From Dendrobium chrysotoxum (taxonomy: Eukaryota; Streptophyta; Magnoliopsida; Asparagales; Orchidaceae), in contig CM034312.1 in assembly GCA_019925795.1 (NCBI GenBank), positions 77,317,528 to 77,381,527 on the forward strand: DNA of 64,000 bases, given 5' to 3'. The stretch's first letter is position 1, and each line of letters starts with the position of its first letter. Below the pieces are notes generated by a model, which saw only the letters and a program-made list of their open reading frames with translations, ran no database searches and had not been told where the DNA came from. Both the position numbers and the translations under genes were made by a program. Shown here piece by piece: positions 50,251 to 60,435 of the stretch.

Positions 50251-51692
50251 AATTGAAGACCCAGAGTATCCCACTCAAAATAACTTGCGTCCGTTTTAGG
50301 ATTAGAAATCCGGGTTGTTGGTAGTGGTGCCCGGCCACTTTATTTTCTGCAGACCCTGGTTTGTAATTAAGGGCAGTTAGCCTATGGACATTTATTAATT
50401 AGTTTGATTATATTGGTGTGTTTTATTTGTGATTTTTATGCCTTTAGGGTTGCCTGATTTTCTTAGTTTCTTGGCGTCTTGCATGCCATTTTTATTTTAG
50501 CCTGGATTTCGTTAGGTTTTCTAAGGACTAAAATATTTTCTACTCATAACTGTTCTTCAAAATTTCAAGGTTTAAATAATATAGAAACTTAACGATCTAG
50601 AAAATTGCTGGAACCGTTCGTGGTCGCATGCATATTATTGCAATTTTCTCCCTCCTTACTATAAGACACTTCCCCGCCTACGGGTAGAGTCCAGATAATC
50701 CGACTTATGAGGATGAGGTACTGGATCTGGGGAAGTCTAGTCTTTTCTAAAAAACTATTTTTAAGCCTTTTTAAAATTTTATGCATACTTGATTTGGAGA
50801 CTTGAACCAGTAAGCATCACATTAAAAACTAATTAAATTAAAATTTTAATTACATTAGTTCTAGAAGCATTCACCCTACATCAGTTTGGGGCCAATTAAG
50901 AAACTCTCTAGATGTCGGCCCTATTTCCAAGAACTATAACCTACCTACCCATCTTTCATAAAATGACTGGACTCATAGTTTTAAAGCGACTAGGTAGTTA
51001 GCTGGCTCCCCCATCCAGGCCAGGGTAAGTCCAGGTTTTGCATTGCATTAGTTAGGACACGGGTGTTAGTGTTGTGCGTAGAACACTAAACCCATTAGAT
51101 TTAGGGTTCAAGGCCACTGCTATCGTCTCGTAGTATGCCTCATTGGTGGGTAAGTCTCCTTTCTTTCAGAGCCTATAAATCCTGCCTATCTACGTCACAC
51201 GGATGACGCCACCTCCATCTTTCTCTCCTGTATTCTCTGAGTGCATGACTTTTTTTTTTCTCCACTTTCTCATCACTGCCTCAATCCCTCCGAATGCTGA
51301 TTTGAGCCGCATATGTTGAATAAGCCAGTTTGAGCCTTTCTTCCCCTTTTGAGTAGGATTTCGTAGTCTTCTCCCTCTGTGCTAATCCCAATCTGGGAAG
51401 TATAATGTAGAATCCTTAATCGAGAGTTTTCTCAGGCCCCGGCTTGAGATGTAATTAACCACGGGGCCTTGTGCCTGTGGGAAGCTGAATCCCACTATCA
51501 AATAAACTCCACTCGAGCTAATATATTAGGTGGGGGAAATCCATTGTGACGATCAGATCGCATATATTATTACCCATCGGGGTGTGCCGGTGAGAGCCGC
51601 TATCCTCAATGGTTAATCGTATGTGTAATCGAATCTGCCCTCCCATTGGACACGCCGTCCCCGGTATGAGTTGCCCCTTTCGGAGGTCCACA

Positions 51693-51697
51693 AAACC
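51693..51697. repeat. Target site duplication AAACC, right of Ogre-A
   Basis: Exact copy of 26385-26389, directly after the 3' LTR. Confidence 0.9.
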
Positions 51698-52246
51698 ATG
51701 CCTTAGGGAGAAGTCATTAACCGGATATCCTTTAGAGCAACGTTCCCAAGGGATAGTAAAGTCTGGATCCGATTTGTATAGGGTGGTCATCTTCTAAAGA
51801 TCGGTGATCTCTATTTTTAGCTGAGTAAGCAAGACATCCCTTCGACTGAGGGCGTCTGCTACACTGTTCAGTTTGCTGGCCATGTGGATTAAAATAAAAT
51901 TGAATTTCTAAAGGAAGACGACCCATCTAGCATGCATACGGTTAACAAATTTTTGGGTTTGAAGGTACTAAAGGACCTTATTATCGCTACACAAGAAAAA
52001 AAATCTTGGTGAAGGAGATAGTGTTCCCTTTGTTTGAGTGCTCGAACCATTAAATATAGCTCATGTTCGTAAATGGACCATTTTTGATGGGGTGAGCTGA
52101 GTTTTTCACTAGTGAACTCAATGGGGTGATCATCTTGCGACAAAATAGCACCTATTCTGATAGAAAAGGCATTGGTATCGATGGAGAAAGGCATGTCGAA
52201 GTTTGGCAAGGCTAAACAGGAGTCAAGTTTATAGCTAATTTAATGG
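51693..52246 (-). pseudogene. Chromovirus RNase H and pre-integrase region, cut by Ogre-A
   Basis: Minus strand from 52209: MPNFDMPFSIDTNAFSIRIG, then ILSQDDHPIEFTSEKLSS and YEHELYLMVRALKQREHYLL, a Ty3/gypsy RNase H; the connection to integrase follows in other frames with SVADALSRRDVLLTQL. Reading ends at 51693 where Ogre-A is inserted and resumes at 26389. At least two frameshifts. No RT domain lies upstream; that part is missing, apparently deleted before or with the small LTR insertion at 52247-52504. Confidence 0.8.
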
Positions 52247-52504
52247 TGTCAAAACTGCCTTTTTGACTTGAGGTCCACCGGTATGAAACCCTTAAGTAAA
52301 AGAAAGCTAAACTCTTAAACATTGAGGCATTTTTTAGTGTAATGGCTAAAATTTTATTTAAGAAACTTCATAGTTAAGCGTGCTCATCCCAGAGCAATTC
52401 TAGGATGGGTGACCTACTGGAAAGTTACACGAACTGGACAAAACTGTCAGGCTCTTAGGCCAAAGCGAATAATATCTCAATAGTTAAGAGTTTGGGTTGT
52501 TGCA
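52247..52504 (+). mobile_element. Cassandra-like TRIM solo LTR carrying a 5S-rRNA-like segment
   Basis: The segment 52371-52426 resembles the interior of plant 5S rRNA (A-box-like AAGCGTGCTC, then CTAGGATGGGTGACCTACTG covering the C-box region). Cassandra TRIM elements are known for LTRs that contain this 5S domain. The end reads CAAAGCGAATAATATCTC...GTTGTTGCA, like Cassandra LTR ends. A TGTC start at 52247 gives 258 bp, within the family range, with flanks AATGG / ACTGG (four of five). Start position is the weaker part. Confidence 0.65.
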
Positions 52505-52748
52505 ACTGGGATGTACCACACCAGCAGGAGGTTGATGTACCGATAAGGTTGCCGGCACAGGAGGTCGGTCAGCATTGGTTATGCCTACCAATGTTTTTAG
52601 CTGTGCCATGTCATTACGCATCTCGGTAGAGAAGCGAATGAACTCTGCAGTCAGGTCTTCAAGTTGCCGAGTGATGCTAGCTTGAGCAGCCCACAAGGCA
52701 TCCAAGTTCTAATCGCTGTCAAGAACTGCCTAGAACCTCCCTCAGCCA
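52505..52748 (-). pseudogene. Chromovirus gag N-terminal fragment
   Basis: Just inside the primer site on the minus strand. The open piece 52705-52484 begins MDALWAAQASITRQLEDLTA and continues FSTEMRNDMAQLKTLVG, a charged helical pattern typical of retrotransposon gag starts. An earlier ATG overlaps the primer site at 52748. Truncated by the Cassandra-like LTR; the rest of gag, protease and RT are absent. Confidence 0.55.
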
Positions 52749-52762
52749 TGGCTCTGATACCA
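52746..52762 (-). other. Chromovirus primer binding site (initiator tRNA-Met)
   Basis: On the minus strand TGGTATCAGAGCCATGG, the standard complement of the initiator tRNA-Met 3' end. It lies 6 nt after the proposed LTR end at 52769. Confidence 0.88.
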
Positions 52763-52768
52763 GAATGG

Positions 52769-53261
52769 TGTAGAAACAAGAACATGGAACCTGGAGCTAA
52801 CAATAAAATAGGGGAAAAATAGAACATTAACTTCAAAATAAGAATATATTCATCTGTTTCTCCTTCAACATACAAACTGGTACATCATATAACTAACCAT
52901 ACTCTAATAAGATAAAAGGTAGCAAGGATATATTAAAGAACGTGATATATCAGTATGGAATAAAAGGCAAAATGCAAAGCCTAGTGGACGAGGAATGGTG
53001 AGCTGGCTACAGGGAGAGGTGCGTCATGGGTAATATGGACCACACTAGGTAAGATGGACTACATCAATCTTTAGACATGTTAGTTCTATGAGAAGGTTTG
53101 ACTAGTTTGGTTGAGTAACAAGCTGGATGTCGAGCATAATCAAGGTATTTTTGGTTACATCTTACGTCATGAGGTTGTTGATAAGATAGGGGTTTTTATC
53201 TTTATTCTGGTGGATAGCTCATATCACTGACGAGTAGTTAAATGATCTTTGAGCAGTTACA
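52769..53261 (-). repeat. Chromovirus 5' LTR (about 493 bp)
   Basis: Minus-strand LTR placed by the primer site at one end. It would run TGTAAC... (53261) to ...CTACA (52769), giving TG...CA termini. The outer end is chosen for the TGTAAC start and is not confirmed by a partner LTR or target duplication, since the 3' LTR is outside the window. Confidence 0.5.
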
Positions 53262-53295
53262 CCCCTTGCCAAGAGGAATTATTATGTGCAGAGTC

Positions 53296-53419
53296 CGGAA
53301 GTAATTTTATGTCCAGACTGTGAGTGTACTCAGTATGTACACACTATGTACATTTGTACACAATAGTGTATATTTGTACATAGTGTGTACATAGTCCAAA
53401 CGTAACTCTACGTCCGGAC
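53296..53419. repeat. Foldback (hairpin) element, ~124 bp
   Basis: Arms of 26 bp (53296-53321 and 53394-53419, GTCCGGAxGTAxxxTTAxGT type) enclose a second inverted repeat built on GTACACACTATGTACA / TGTACATAGTGTGTAC with near-complete pairing. The whole segment could fold into one long hairpin. Short partial pairing continues outside (GTGCAGA / TTCACAC). Looks like a MITE or foldback element; family not recognised. Confidence 0.75.
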
Positions 53420-53423
53420 TTCA

Positions 53424-53779
53424 CACAGAATATTTTTTTCCTTGCCAAACAACTAAATCTGACTAGATATGAAAAAATAAGACATCAATGCTAACATCCA
53501 CTGTTCTTCATCGTCTACTACTAAATAACGCCTACATTTTTTGACCATTCTTGATTGACACTAGTTACAATTGTCTTGTTATCTAATCTTGCATTCTCTA
53601 GTGAAGAAGGCCAAATCATTGTATACGTAGCTCTCAACCCAGCTACATAAGCACATACAATCACTATAATATTCTAACTAATAAAAATTTTCTTATTTAT
53701 TCATCTTATTGATGAGTTATTTCTAGTGCTAGAGTGAAGGCTTAGTTATAATTTTTTAAAAATTTCATGTTAGAGTAGT
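53424..53779. other. AT-rich intergenic sequence
   Basis: No gene, repeat or regulatory structure recognised. Confidence 0.5.
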
Positions 53780-54667
53780 TGTTTATTGTACAAAGAAAGT
53801 TTGGATTATTTTTGGACAGATTATTTAGATCAATTAAGAAAAATTCATATATACATTACATACACAAAACTCGAATCAAAGACCTCTATAATTAAAGTCA
53901 AAGCTCCCAACAAACTAATCAAGATGAGCTGCACTTAAAATATATTTTGATAAATTGACATGAAAATTTCGATGCAATATAAATCCTTTTCTCTCCCTTC
54001 CCTTCAATTTGCTCCATTTTTTCTAGCATCAATTTTTTTTTCTAATATAAACGGAGATTTTATTTTTTTATTAATAAGTGCTAAAAGGGAGCATTCATTG
54101 CAGCTATCTTTGGTGAACATTTTCCCCCAACTGTCTATTGTACTGTTTGGAAAGGACAAAATTTGCCAAGGCATTATTACGAATGGTCATCAGTTTCAGA
54201 GATTGGGTTGTCATCAATCGAAGAAATTATTTTGTGCGAATACTGGGTCATTCGGAGACGAATCAGAATGCTTCATGTTATCCAGTAACAGCAATATACA
54301 GCCACAATACACAACAAAAAAAAGACATTGTGCGGTTTAATTCGCCTCCAAATAGCGTCCATATCCGCACAGAATAATTTCACCATCAATTGAAAGTGGT
54401 TGCAAATTTTTTTTTTAAAATTTATTCAAACCACATTATTATTATTATTATTATTTTAATTTGCACGACCCTCATGCATACGACTTTTTTATTTTTTTAT
54501 TTTACTTTAAGCTAGTTTGAATGGGAATTCATACACATCTATGTACGTAAAATTTAAACTATAAGCTCCGTTGTGAATGAGGTGTTGATTTCCTACTTGT
54601 ATCAGCTGGACGCCTTTCAAAATTCAAGAATGCTGGTGAGATGCAGCGTTTACTTTTTTTTGTTTTG
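53780..54667. repeat. Direct repeat R, copy 1 (~0.9 kb)
   Basis: Nearly identical to 62985-63891, strongest from 53947 (TTGATAAATTGACATGAAAA) to GAATGCTGGTGAGATGCAG at about 54647. Small indels separate the copies; copy 2 has extra sequence near 63025-63100. Short ORFs in it have no recognised family. The two copies are about 9.2 kb apart in the same orientation and bracket the bibenzyl synthase gene. Confidence 0.88.
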
Positions 54668-55229
54668 CATCATTTGTTTGCTTATATTTGATATTCTCTT
54701 AGTTCCTATAACATTTATAAATCACCACTCTGCATGTTATTTGTGATGATGAATTTCTTTTTTAGTGGCAAATATTTTTTACTAAGAAAAATGATGGCAT
54801 GTCAGTCACTATTTTTTGACAATCATGAATTAAATCTTACAAACTTCTTAGAGATTTTTAGAGGGATTTTATTTGTGAGCAATTTATGGCATTAAATTGC
54901 TCCTGAATAGATAAATATTTTGATATCATGATCATTGCTTCCATCAATATTTTCTAGCAATTCTAAATTTAATTCATATGCTTTCTCAGAATTATTCTCT
55001 CCAATTTGATAATTTGAGCTTTGATATGTTGATCTTGCTATCATATTTTTGCTTATAATCACCTTGAAGGTATTTGACCTTCACAAATTCATCATTACAA
55101 TCATTCAAGATCTGAGTTAGTTCAATTTCAAGATCCATGCAAAAAAGGAGATGTCCTTATAAATATGCAAAAAAAGGAGAACAAAAAGAGGTGGATACTC
55201 ACCATGTCATCATCTGTCAACGCCCAACA
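54668..55229. other. AT-rich intergenic sequence
   Basis: No gene or repeat recognised; includes many ATTT/AATT runs. Confidence 0.5.
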
Positions 55230-56860
55230 TACTGATGTTTAAAAACATCTTCTAGAATGCGTAAGTTGGATGAAGAAGAATTGTGACCATTATCATCTCC
55301 TCCTAAAATCTCCTCCACCTTCTTCTTATTGGACGATGTCTGTGGATCAGAATCATTTACTAATCATTTAGGAGAAACCTTTAAAGTGTGGTTAGATGCT
55401 TCATAGGGGTGTCAATTATTGACACGACCAGAAAAATCTGGGTTAGGGTTGATGGGTTCGGGTCACCATTTTTTACCCGTTTAAAAAATGGGTCAGGTCC
55501 AGGTCAACCTGATAACCCGAAATTGACCCGGGATTGACCCGGATGGAATCAAATATTCAAACCGCTTGTTTTCATCTTTTCGAGCCTTTTATATTCCCGC
55601 TCTCCATGTGGGAGGGAATCAGGGAATTGTCGGATTGAACGTCGCCTACTCGCCAGCCATCTGTGTCATCATGTCAGGCCACTTGACCAGCCAGCCTTTC
55701 GCCACTCGCCACTTCGCCTGCCATCCCTGCATGTGGCATGATCGCACGCGACTCGTCCGCGGTCCAAACTCCGGACGACTTGTCTGGTCTATTGATGACT
55801 CGACGTCCGTGAGTCCGCACTCTGTAAGTACGTGGACCGCACTGGCATCGCCTGTTTGCCTCAGACCTGTGCCACCTAAGCCTAGCTTGGCCTCGCCTGC
55901 GACCTACTTGCATGCCGACTGCTGCCTCAGCCCAGCCTTGCCTCGCCTTTTTGCATCCAAGTTTGCGGGTCGGGTCATGTTAACCCGATAATCCGCGCGG
56001 GTCGAGTCTGGGTTGCAAATCTTGACCTGTTTGCAAAATTGGGCCAGGTTATGGTTAACCCATTTACGGTTGGGTCAAGTCGGGTTCGACTCGAACCCGA
56101 CCCATTGACCCGAATTGACACCCCTAATTCTGTCTTAACTCTGGATGACTTCTTCAATATAATTGCATGAGACCTCCCTGCTTTAGTAGATAATCCAACC
56201 TGGAATAAGTATTCATCATTTACATACTTGCCCAGATAGCGTACCACATAATGAAGAGTGTTAACATCTGGAATATTAAGCATCTTCAGGATATCTTCTA
56301 CTCCAACATGAAAGAGAATGGGTAAATCTTTCAGCTTTCCCCAATTTTCCAAGAGATTCCAATCGTTCTATACGAACAAAAATCCATTGGCCAGCTCTTT
56401 GATAGATCTCGGGGATCTGAAAGTGATACGACCTGCATATCACAAGTAAAATAACCCATCCGAGAAAAGCACTCTATAGTCAACACTGCTCCACGATCAT
56501 TAAAAAATATAATCGATCCCACTGCAATTGATATGGCTCTATAGGATAACTAGGAGAAACTTACTCTATATGTTTCCGAAATGTCAATTAACTCCGGAGC
56601 AGGTGGAAGTCTTAGCTGTTGACATAAATTCTCCAACAATAGCCCCAATCTCAAACTAAACTCATAAACAATCAAATATCCTGGAGGAGGAGAATAGGCT
56701 CGATCAGACTTTTCAGGCACTTTCATCACAAAATCATTAAGGAAGTGAAACTTCTTTCTGAAGATAATCAAAGAATCGTTGGTAATCATGGAAACTACAT
56801 CGTCAGTTTTTGTCACCTTGTGGGATTTCCTTACACCATCATTCTAGGCAACAAGTCGTT
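55230..56860 (-). pseudogene. Transposon-domain pseudogene (putative gypsy-type / Transposase_28-like)
   Basis: Three minus-strand pieces in different frames run in order: 56816-56550 (FLNDFVMKVPEK then PPPGYLIVYEFSLRLGLLL), 56522-56331 (FFNDRGAVLTIECFSRMGYF), and 56352 onward (GVEDILKMLNIPDVNTLHY then EYLFQVGLSTKAGRSHA). I relate the PPGY...YE...GL pattern to the plant 'putative gypsy type transposon' domain (PF04195-like) and to similar orchid proteins; this is recall, not a search. A Lys-rich tail (SNKKKVEEIL) continues past the element inserted at 55404-56126. Two frameshifts plus that insertion make it a pseudogene. Confidence 0.6.
55404..56126. mobile_element. hAT-like non-autonomous element (723 bp) with GC-rich interior
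   Basis: Ends are a perfect 14-bp inverted repeat, TAGGGGTGTCAATT and AATTGACACCCCTA, with subterminal GGGTCGGGTT/AACCCGACCC-type repeats. This end sequence is common in plant hAT-type MITEs. An 8-bp target duplication is not clear (ATGCTTCA versus ATTCTGTC). The interior 55560-55980 is much richer in G+C than its surroundings and holds a 141-codon open frame (55566-55991) with no recognised homology. Interrupts the pseudogene above. Confidence 0.7.
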
Positions 56861-57593
56861 GATCTACTTTTGCCAAGGGGGTCACCCCATTGAACTTCAA
56901 CACTAAAAGAATGGCACTAAATTTGATAGGGGATGTCGTCTATCAAAAGCAATGGAAAGCCTCTAAAGCGAGAAGAAATATGGGGGAAAAGGAAAGAAGG
57001 TTGAAAACTTTATTTTCTACACAGATAGTGGCACTTGTGCTTTAAAGGGGATGCCACCTATTTCAGATAGTGGAAAGCTTCAACTGTAAGAAAGTTAAAT
57101 AAAGATAGGAGAAGAAGAAGAGGTGTACTTTCCCCCTGCCCGAGGGGTATTTATAGGAGCAAATGGGGGAAATAAGGATTTCAGAAATTTTTTTGAAATT
57201 TTCTAAAAATTTTATTATTTTTTGAAAAAAAAAGTAAGCATATATATATATATATATAATTTAATTAACTATAGTCGGTCGGTTGCGGTTATGACAACAA
57301 ACTAACACCAGCCAGAGCCACGCGGGCAAGCGTGCGAGCAGGCGGGCAGGGTGTGCGCTCGGCCAGCCGAGCAACTCGCGTGGACAAGTCGGGTAGGTCA
57401 GCCGAACTTTTCAAAAATTGTATGAAAAGTAAAATTATTGTTGAAAGCAGCTTTTTGTAAAATTTTAAAACTATTGTAGAAAGCAGCTTTTTTGTACATT
57501 TTTTAAATAGTGAAAAAGTAGTGGCCAGACAGAAATTACAATTGATGTATTAAAAGTAAAACAGTAATAAAAGTGACCCAAATAAAGCCTAAA
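56861..57593. other. Intergenic sequence with (TA)n and a GC-rich patch
   Basis: A (TA)n microsatellite at about 57239-57258 is followed by a GC-rich patch (about 57265-57410) with repeats of the type GGGCAGG and GCGAGCAGGCGGGCAG. Then come two copies of AAAGCAGCTTTTT (57455 and 57481). No gene recognised. Confidence 0.5.
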
Positions 57594-57829
57594 TTTAGGC
57601 TTCGTTTAGACCAATGTCTTACTGCTTTGTAAATTTATTGTAGAGAAAATAACTTTATAAAATTGCTGTTAAAAAAAGCTTCCTAAAATAATTTTTTTTT
57701 TAAAAATAGTAGCCAAAATCTAGATTGTACTTGCAGTTTGAAAAATAAAACAGATAATTTGCATATTTTTATATTTTTATATTTTTAAAGTTTATATATT
57801 TATGTTCCATCAAATAACCACGGCCTAAA
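57594..57829. mobile_element. Small MITE (236 bp) with TTTAGGC ends
   Basis: Left end TTTAGGCTTCGTTTAGACC, right end ATAACCACGGCCTAAA, so TTTAGGC/GCCTAAA are inverted termini. Flanked by TAAA on both sides, consistent with a TAA-type duplication of PIF/Harbinger MITEs. The TTTAGGC...GTTTGG/CCAAAC-like start is common in plant MITEs. A-rich interior with no ORF. Confidence 0.5.
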
Positions 57830-58407
57830 TAAATCAATTTTCGTGTTATTGGGACGTAGCTACTTTTTTTCTATGATGCTAGGGAGGTTTGACCGCAGTT
57901 TGGCTTAAATTGGCAACAAGACGAATTCTTGTAGCGCCACATCTTTGACTGCCTTGGCCTTGACTAGAGCAATGTTCATTAGTGCATTAGATACTCATTT
58001 ATATAAAATTTATTTATATTACTTTATCAAAATAATTAAACAAATTTCATATTTTATCAAAAAATGTATAATATCAAAGATCATTAAAAACTAAGAGCTT
58101 AATGAAAATTTTATACATACATATATCAATTTGAGATTTTTCTATGTACAAAATTTAGAATGTATTTTTTATGACTTATTTATTTTTTTTTTTTTGTAAA
58201 ATTTAGAAAGTAGAAAAATCTTAAGGTTTTACCTAATTGAAATAAAGGGATTTACAACCATACTACTAAATTTTTATTTGTTTAAATATATAAAGTTTCA
58301 ATTTTTATATTTAACTTTATAACTCACTGTATAAATCATATCAAAATTTATGTATGAAGATATGCATTTCATTTTAATAAATTATTATTCGTGCATCTTT
58401 GTTGTGA
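57830..58407. other. AT-rich intergenic sequence
   Basis: No gene or repeat recognised. Confidence 0.5.
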
Positions 58408-58783
58408 TTTAGATATTATTATTTTGTATGAATAAATATAAAGATTTTGTTGTTAAATATATAAATAGATAAGAATTGTACTATGCGTTAAAGATGTTTC
58501 TCATATATAGAAGAGATATTAATAGAATGTAATTTACTTGAACTATATGGAACTTCTCTTATTGATATGGTTGGAGGAGTGATCTTGAGATACTTTTAGA
58601 TATTATTATTTTGTATGAATAAATATAAAGATTTTGTTGTTAAATATATAAATAGATAAGAATTGTACTATGCGTTAAAGATGTTTCTCATATATAGAAG
58701 AGATATTAATAGAATGTAATTTACTTGAACTATATGGAACTTCTCTTATTGATATGGTTGGAGGAGTGATCTTGAGATACTTT
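58408..58783. repeat. Tandem duplication, 187 bp x 2, apparently perfect
   Basis: AGATATTATTATTTTGTATG starts at 58411 and again at 58598; the two units read the same to the end (GATCTTGAGATACTTT). I found no mismatch. The junction and both ends share TTT(T)AGATA, so it may come from slippage or unequal exchange. No ORF. Confidence 0.93.
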
Positions 58784-60270
58784 GTCACTAGGTGATGCGT
58801 ATCATACAAAAGTAAACTATAGATATAAGAAGTCAAAAGATGGTATTGATGGATAAAATTTATTGAGTTGATGTGACAATGGGGAGTACAATTAACAAAG
58901 GCTACTGAAGAGAGAGATGAAAATATGCCACCCCAGTTACCTACTCAATAAAGAGGTTAGAAGTAGTGAGACTTGAGAGAGAGGGTAGAGTTTAACAACT
59001 TCGTGCAATAGTAGGGATTTTATTGTGGTTAGTTGAGTAATAAAGGTCTAGTATACGATTGGTAGAAATACAACCATTCAATCCAAGACTTTGCTATAGG
59101 AAGATTTAAGAAAAAGAAAATTACCCTTATAATCCAAACCACAAATATTTTATATTAAAAAAGATTGTCAAAGAACTCAAAGTAGTAGGCCTTCACCCAG
59201 GTGGTGGAAGAAATTTAGTTTTCTTTAACCCTTGTGATTGTGAAGCTTTATGTGCACATGCATACTTTAGCATATCTATATTTTCTTGTATTTTCTCTAA
59301 TTTATATCTTCTTTTTTGCATTGTTCATGGTTTTATAGCACTCAATAATACATCCTTTAATCAAATAACCCAATTGAGTAACATGTAACTTCTAATTGCC
59401 ACCCATTGCCTCATGCCTTCACCTATGAGCATTCTAAGCCCATTTGTAGTGAGAGGACTTCCCAACTTCCTAAAGACCTCGTCGTAATGGCAAAGTCATG
59501 AAGTTTTTTAGAAAAACAGTTCTCTTACCCTTTTGATACTCAACTTTGTCACCTTACTCTTATTACACCCACCTATTTTATTGCTCTACTGATTACATCT
59601 TCAAATATTATTATTGAGACCACTAGCTTGTTATCCTTACTGACTTTGATTACACAGTGTGATAGACATTTTATCATGAATATACAAAATTCAAACTTCA
59701 TCAAAATAAATTTTTGAAAGTTATGTGTTAAGTTTTATAGTAATTAAAATTCTTGTGAATGAGCTTAAAATTTTTACATTCACATCAACCTTAAAGATTG
59801 ATTCTTAAATTATTCAATCCAATCATAAAAAAGTAGCTACAAAATGGTATGTAGTGAAATGATGAACTTCGACGTCAAGTCTATAAATTTTGTTTTAGGT
59901 AGACCTGAAATCTCACAAGTTGATTTTTATTGACAGAGCTCGATCCAATATTTGCCAAAATTTTCGATTTCAGTCGATTTTATTGGTTCCCATTCAAAAT
60001 TGCCGAAATTTGATCAAAATGATCAACACAATCAAAATTTTTAAGATTTAACCAATATTATCAAAGCTCAATTTCATTAAAAAAATCAACAGAAGAAGTT
60101 TAAAAAATAATTTCATATATGATGATCAAATTTACAAAGATTAAATTCTTTAAATGTTATGTAATAATTCTATAAATTGTTTTGAAATGATCCAAATCAA
60201 ACACCAAAACTAAACATTGAATACCTAAAAGTATTCAAACGGATAACAAAGAAACTGTCGTAAATTCTTA
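58784..60270. other. AT-rich intergenic sequence downstream of the bibenzyl synthase gene
   Basis: No convincing gene or repeat. Some stretches (58780-59120, 59390-59640) are slightly richer in G+C but are closed in all frames. Confidence 0.45.
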
Positions 60271-60271
60271 T

Positions 60272-60300
60272 TCAATATAATTCTTATTTTTTTGAAGTAA
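60272..60300 (-). terminator. Candidate polyadenylation region of the bibenzyl synthase gene
   Basis: On the minus strand AATAAGAATT occurs twice about 140-165 bp past the stop codon, close to the plant AATAAA-like near-upstream element. No canonical AATAAA seen nearer. Confidence 0.35.
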
Positions 60301-60435
60301 AAGACTTGACATATGCAGCCTTTAAAAAAAGAAAAAGTCGAAATTAAAGATTCGCTGCAAGCCTTACAATAGAAGCACTTTTAACAAAAGACATGAACGA
60401 CAAAGACGCCAAAGCTTGGTGAGCAGCAAATTCAG

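Larger units (their letters stand above)
26390..51692 (+). mobile_element. Ogre-A: complete 25.3-kb Tat/Ogre-like Ty3/gypsy retrotransposon
   Basis: Two LTRs (6020 and 5999 bp) bound a 13.3-kb interior and are flanked by AAACC duplications. Interior order: primer site, Pro/Arg-rich ORF1-like region, gag, aspartic protease, reverse transcriptase, RNase H, a second archaeal-type RNase H, integrase, long repetitive 3' UTR. The second RNase H before integrase, the ORF before gag and very long LTRs are the known marks of the Tat lineage, and of Ogre elements in particular. Coding regions carry many stops and frameshifts, so the copy is defective. By eye the first ~225 bp of the LTRs differ at about 8% of sites, so it is not a fresh insertion. 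Confidence 0.92.
45694..51692 (+). repeat. Ogre-A 3' LTR (5999 bp)
   Basis: TGTTGACC...GGTCCACA, collinear with the 5' LTR over its whole length. Differences include a shorter AT tract, an expanded 25-bp purine repeat (four units against two) and a 14-bp-class duplication around GATATAAACTGCTTGGGATG (49.90-49.94 kb). About 8% substitutions by eye in the first 225 bp. Confidence 0.92.

Noticed and set aside
52371..52426. A functional 5S rRNA gene
   Set aside because: Only the inner part of 5S is recognisable, with substitutions, and it is embedded in LTR-like sequence without T-run terminator or tandem array.
55566..55991. 141-codon frame as a host gene
   Set aside because: Lies wholly inside a terminal-inverted-repeat element, no recognised domain; kept only as possible captured sequence.
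58784..59600. Possible degenerate copia-like coding remnant
   Set aside because: A few retroelement-like word fragments, but closed in all frames and no domain I could name.
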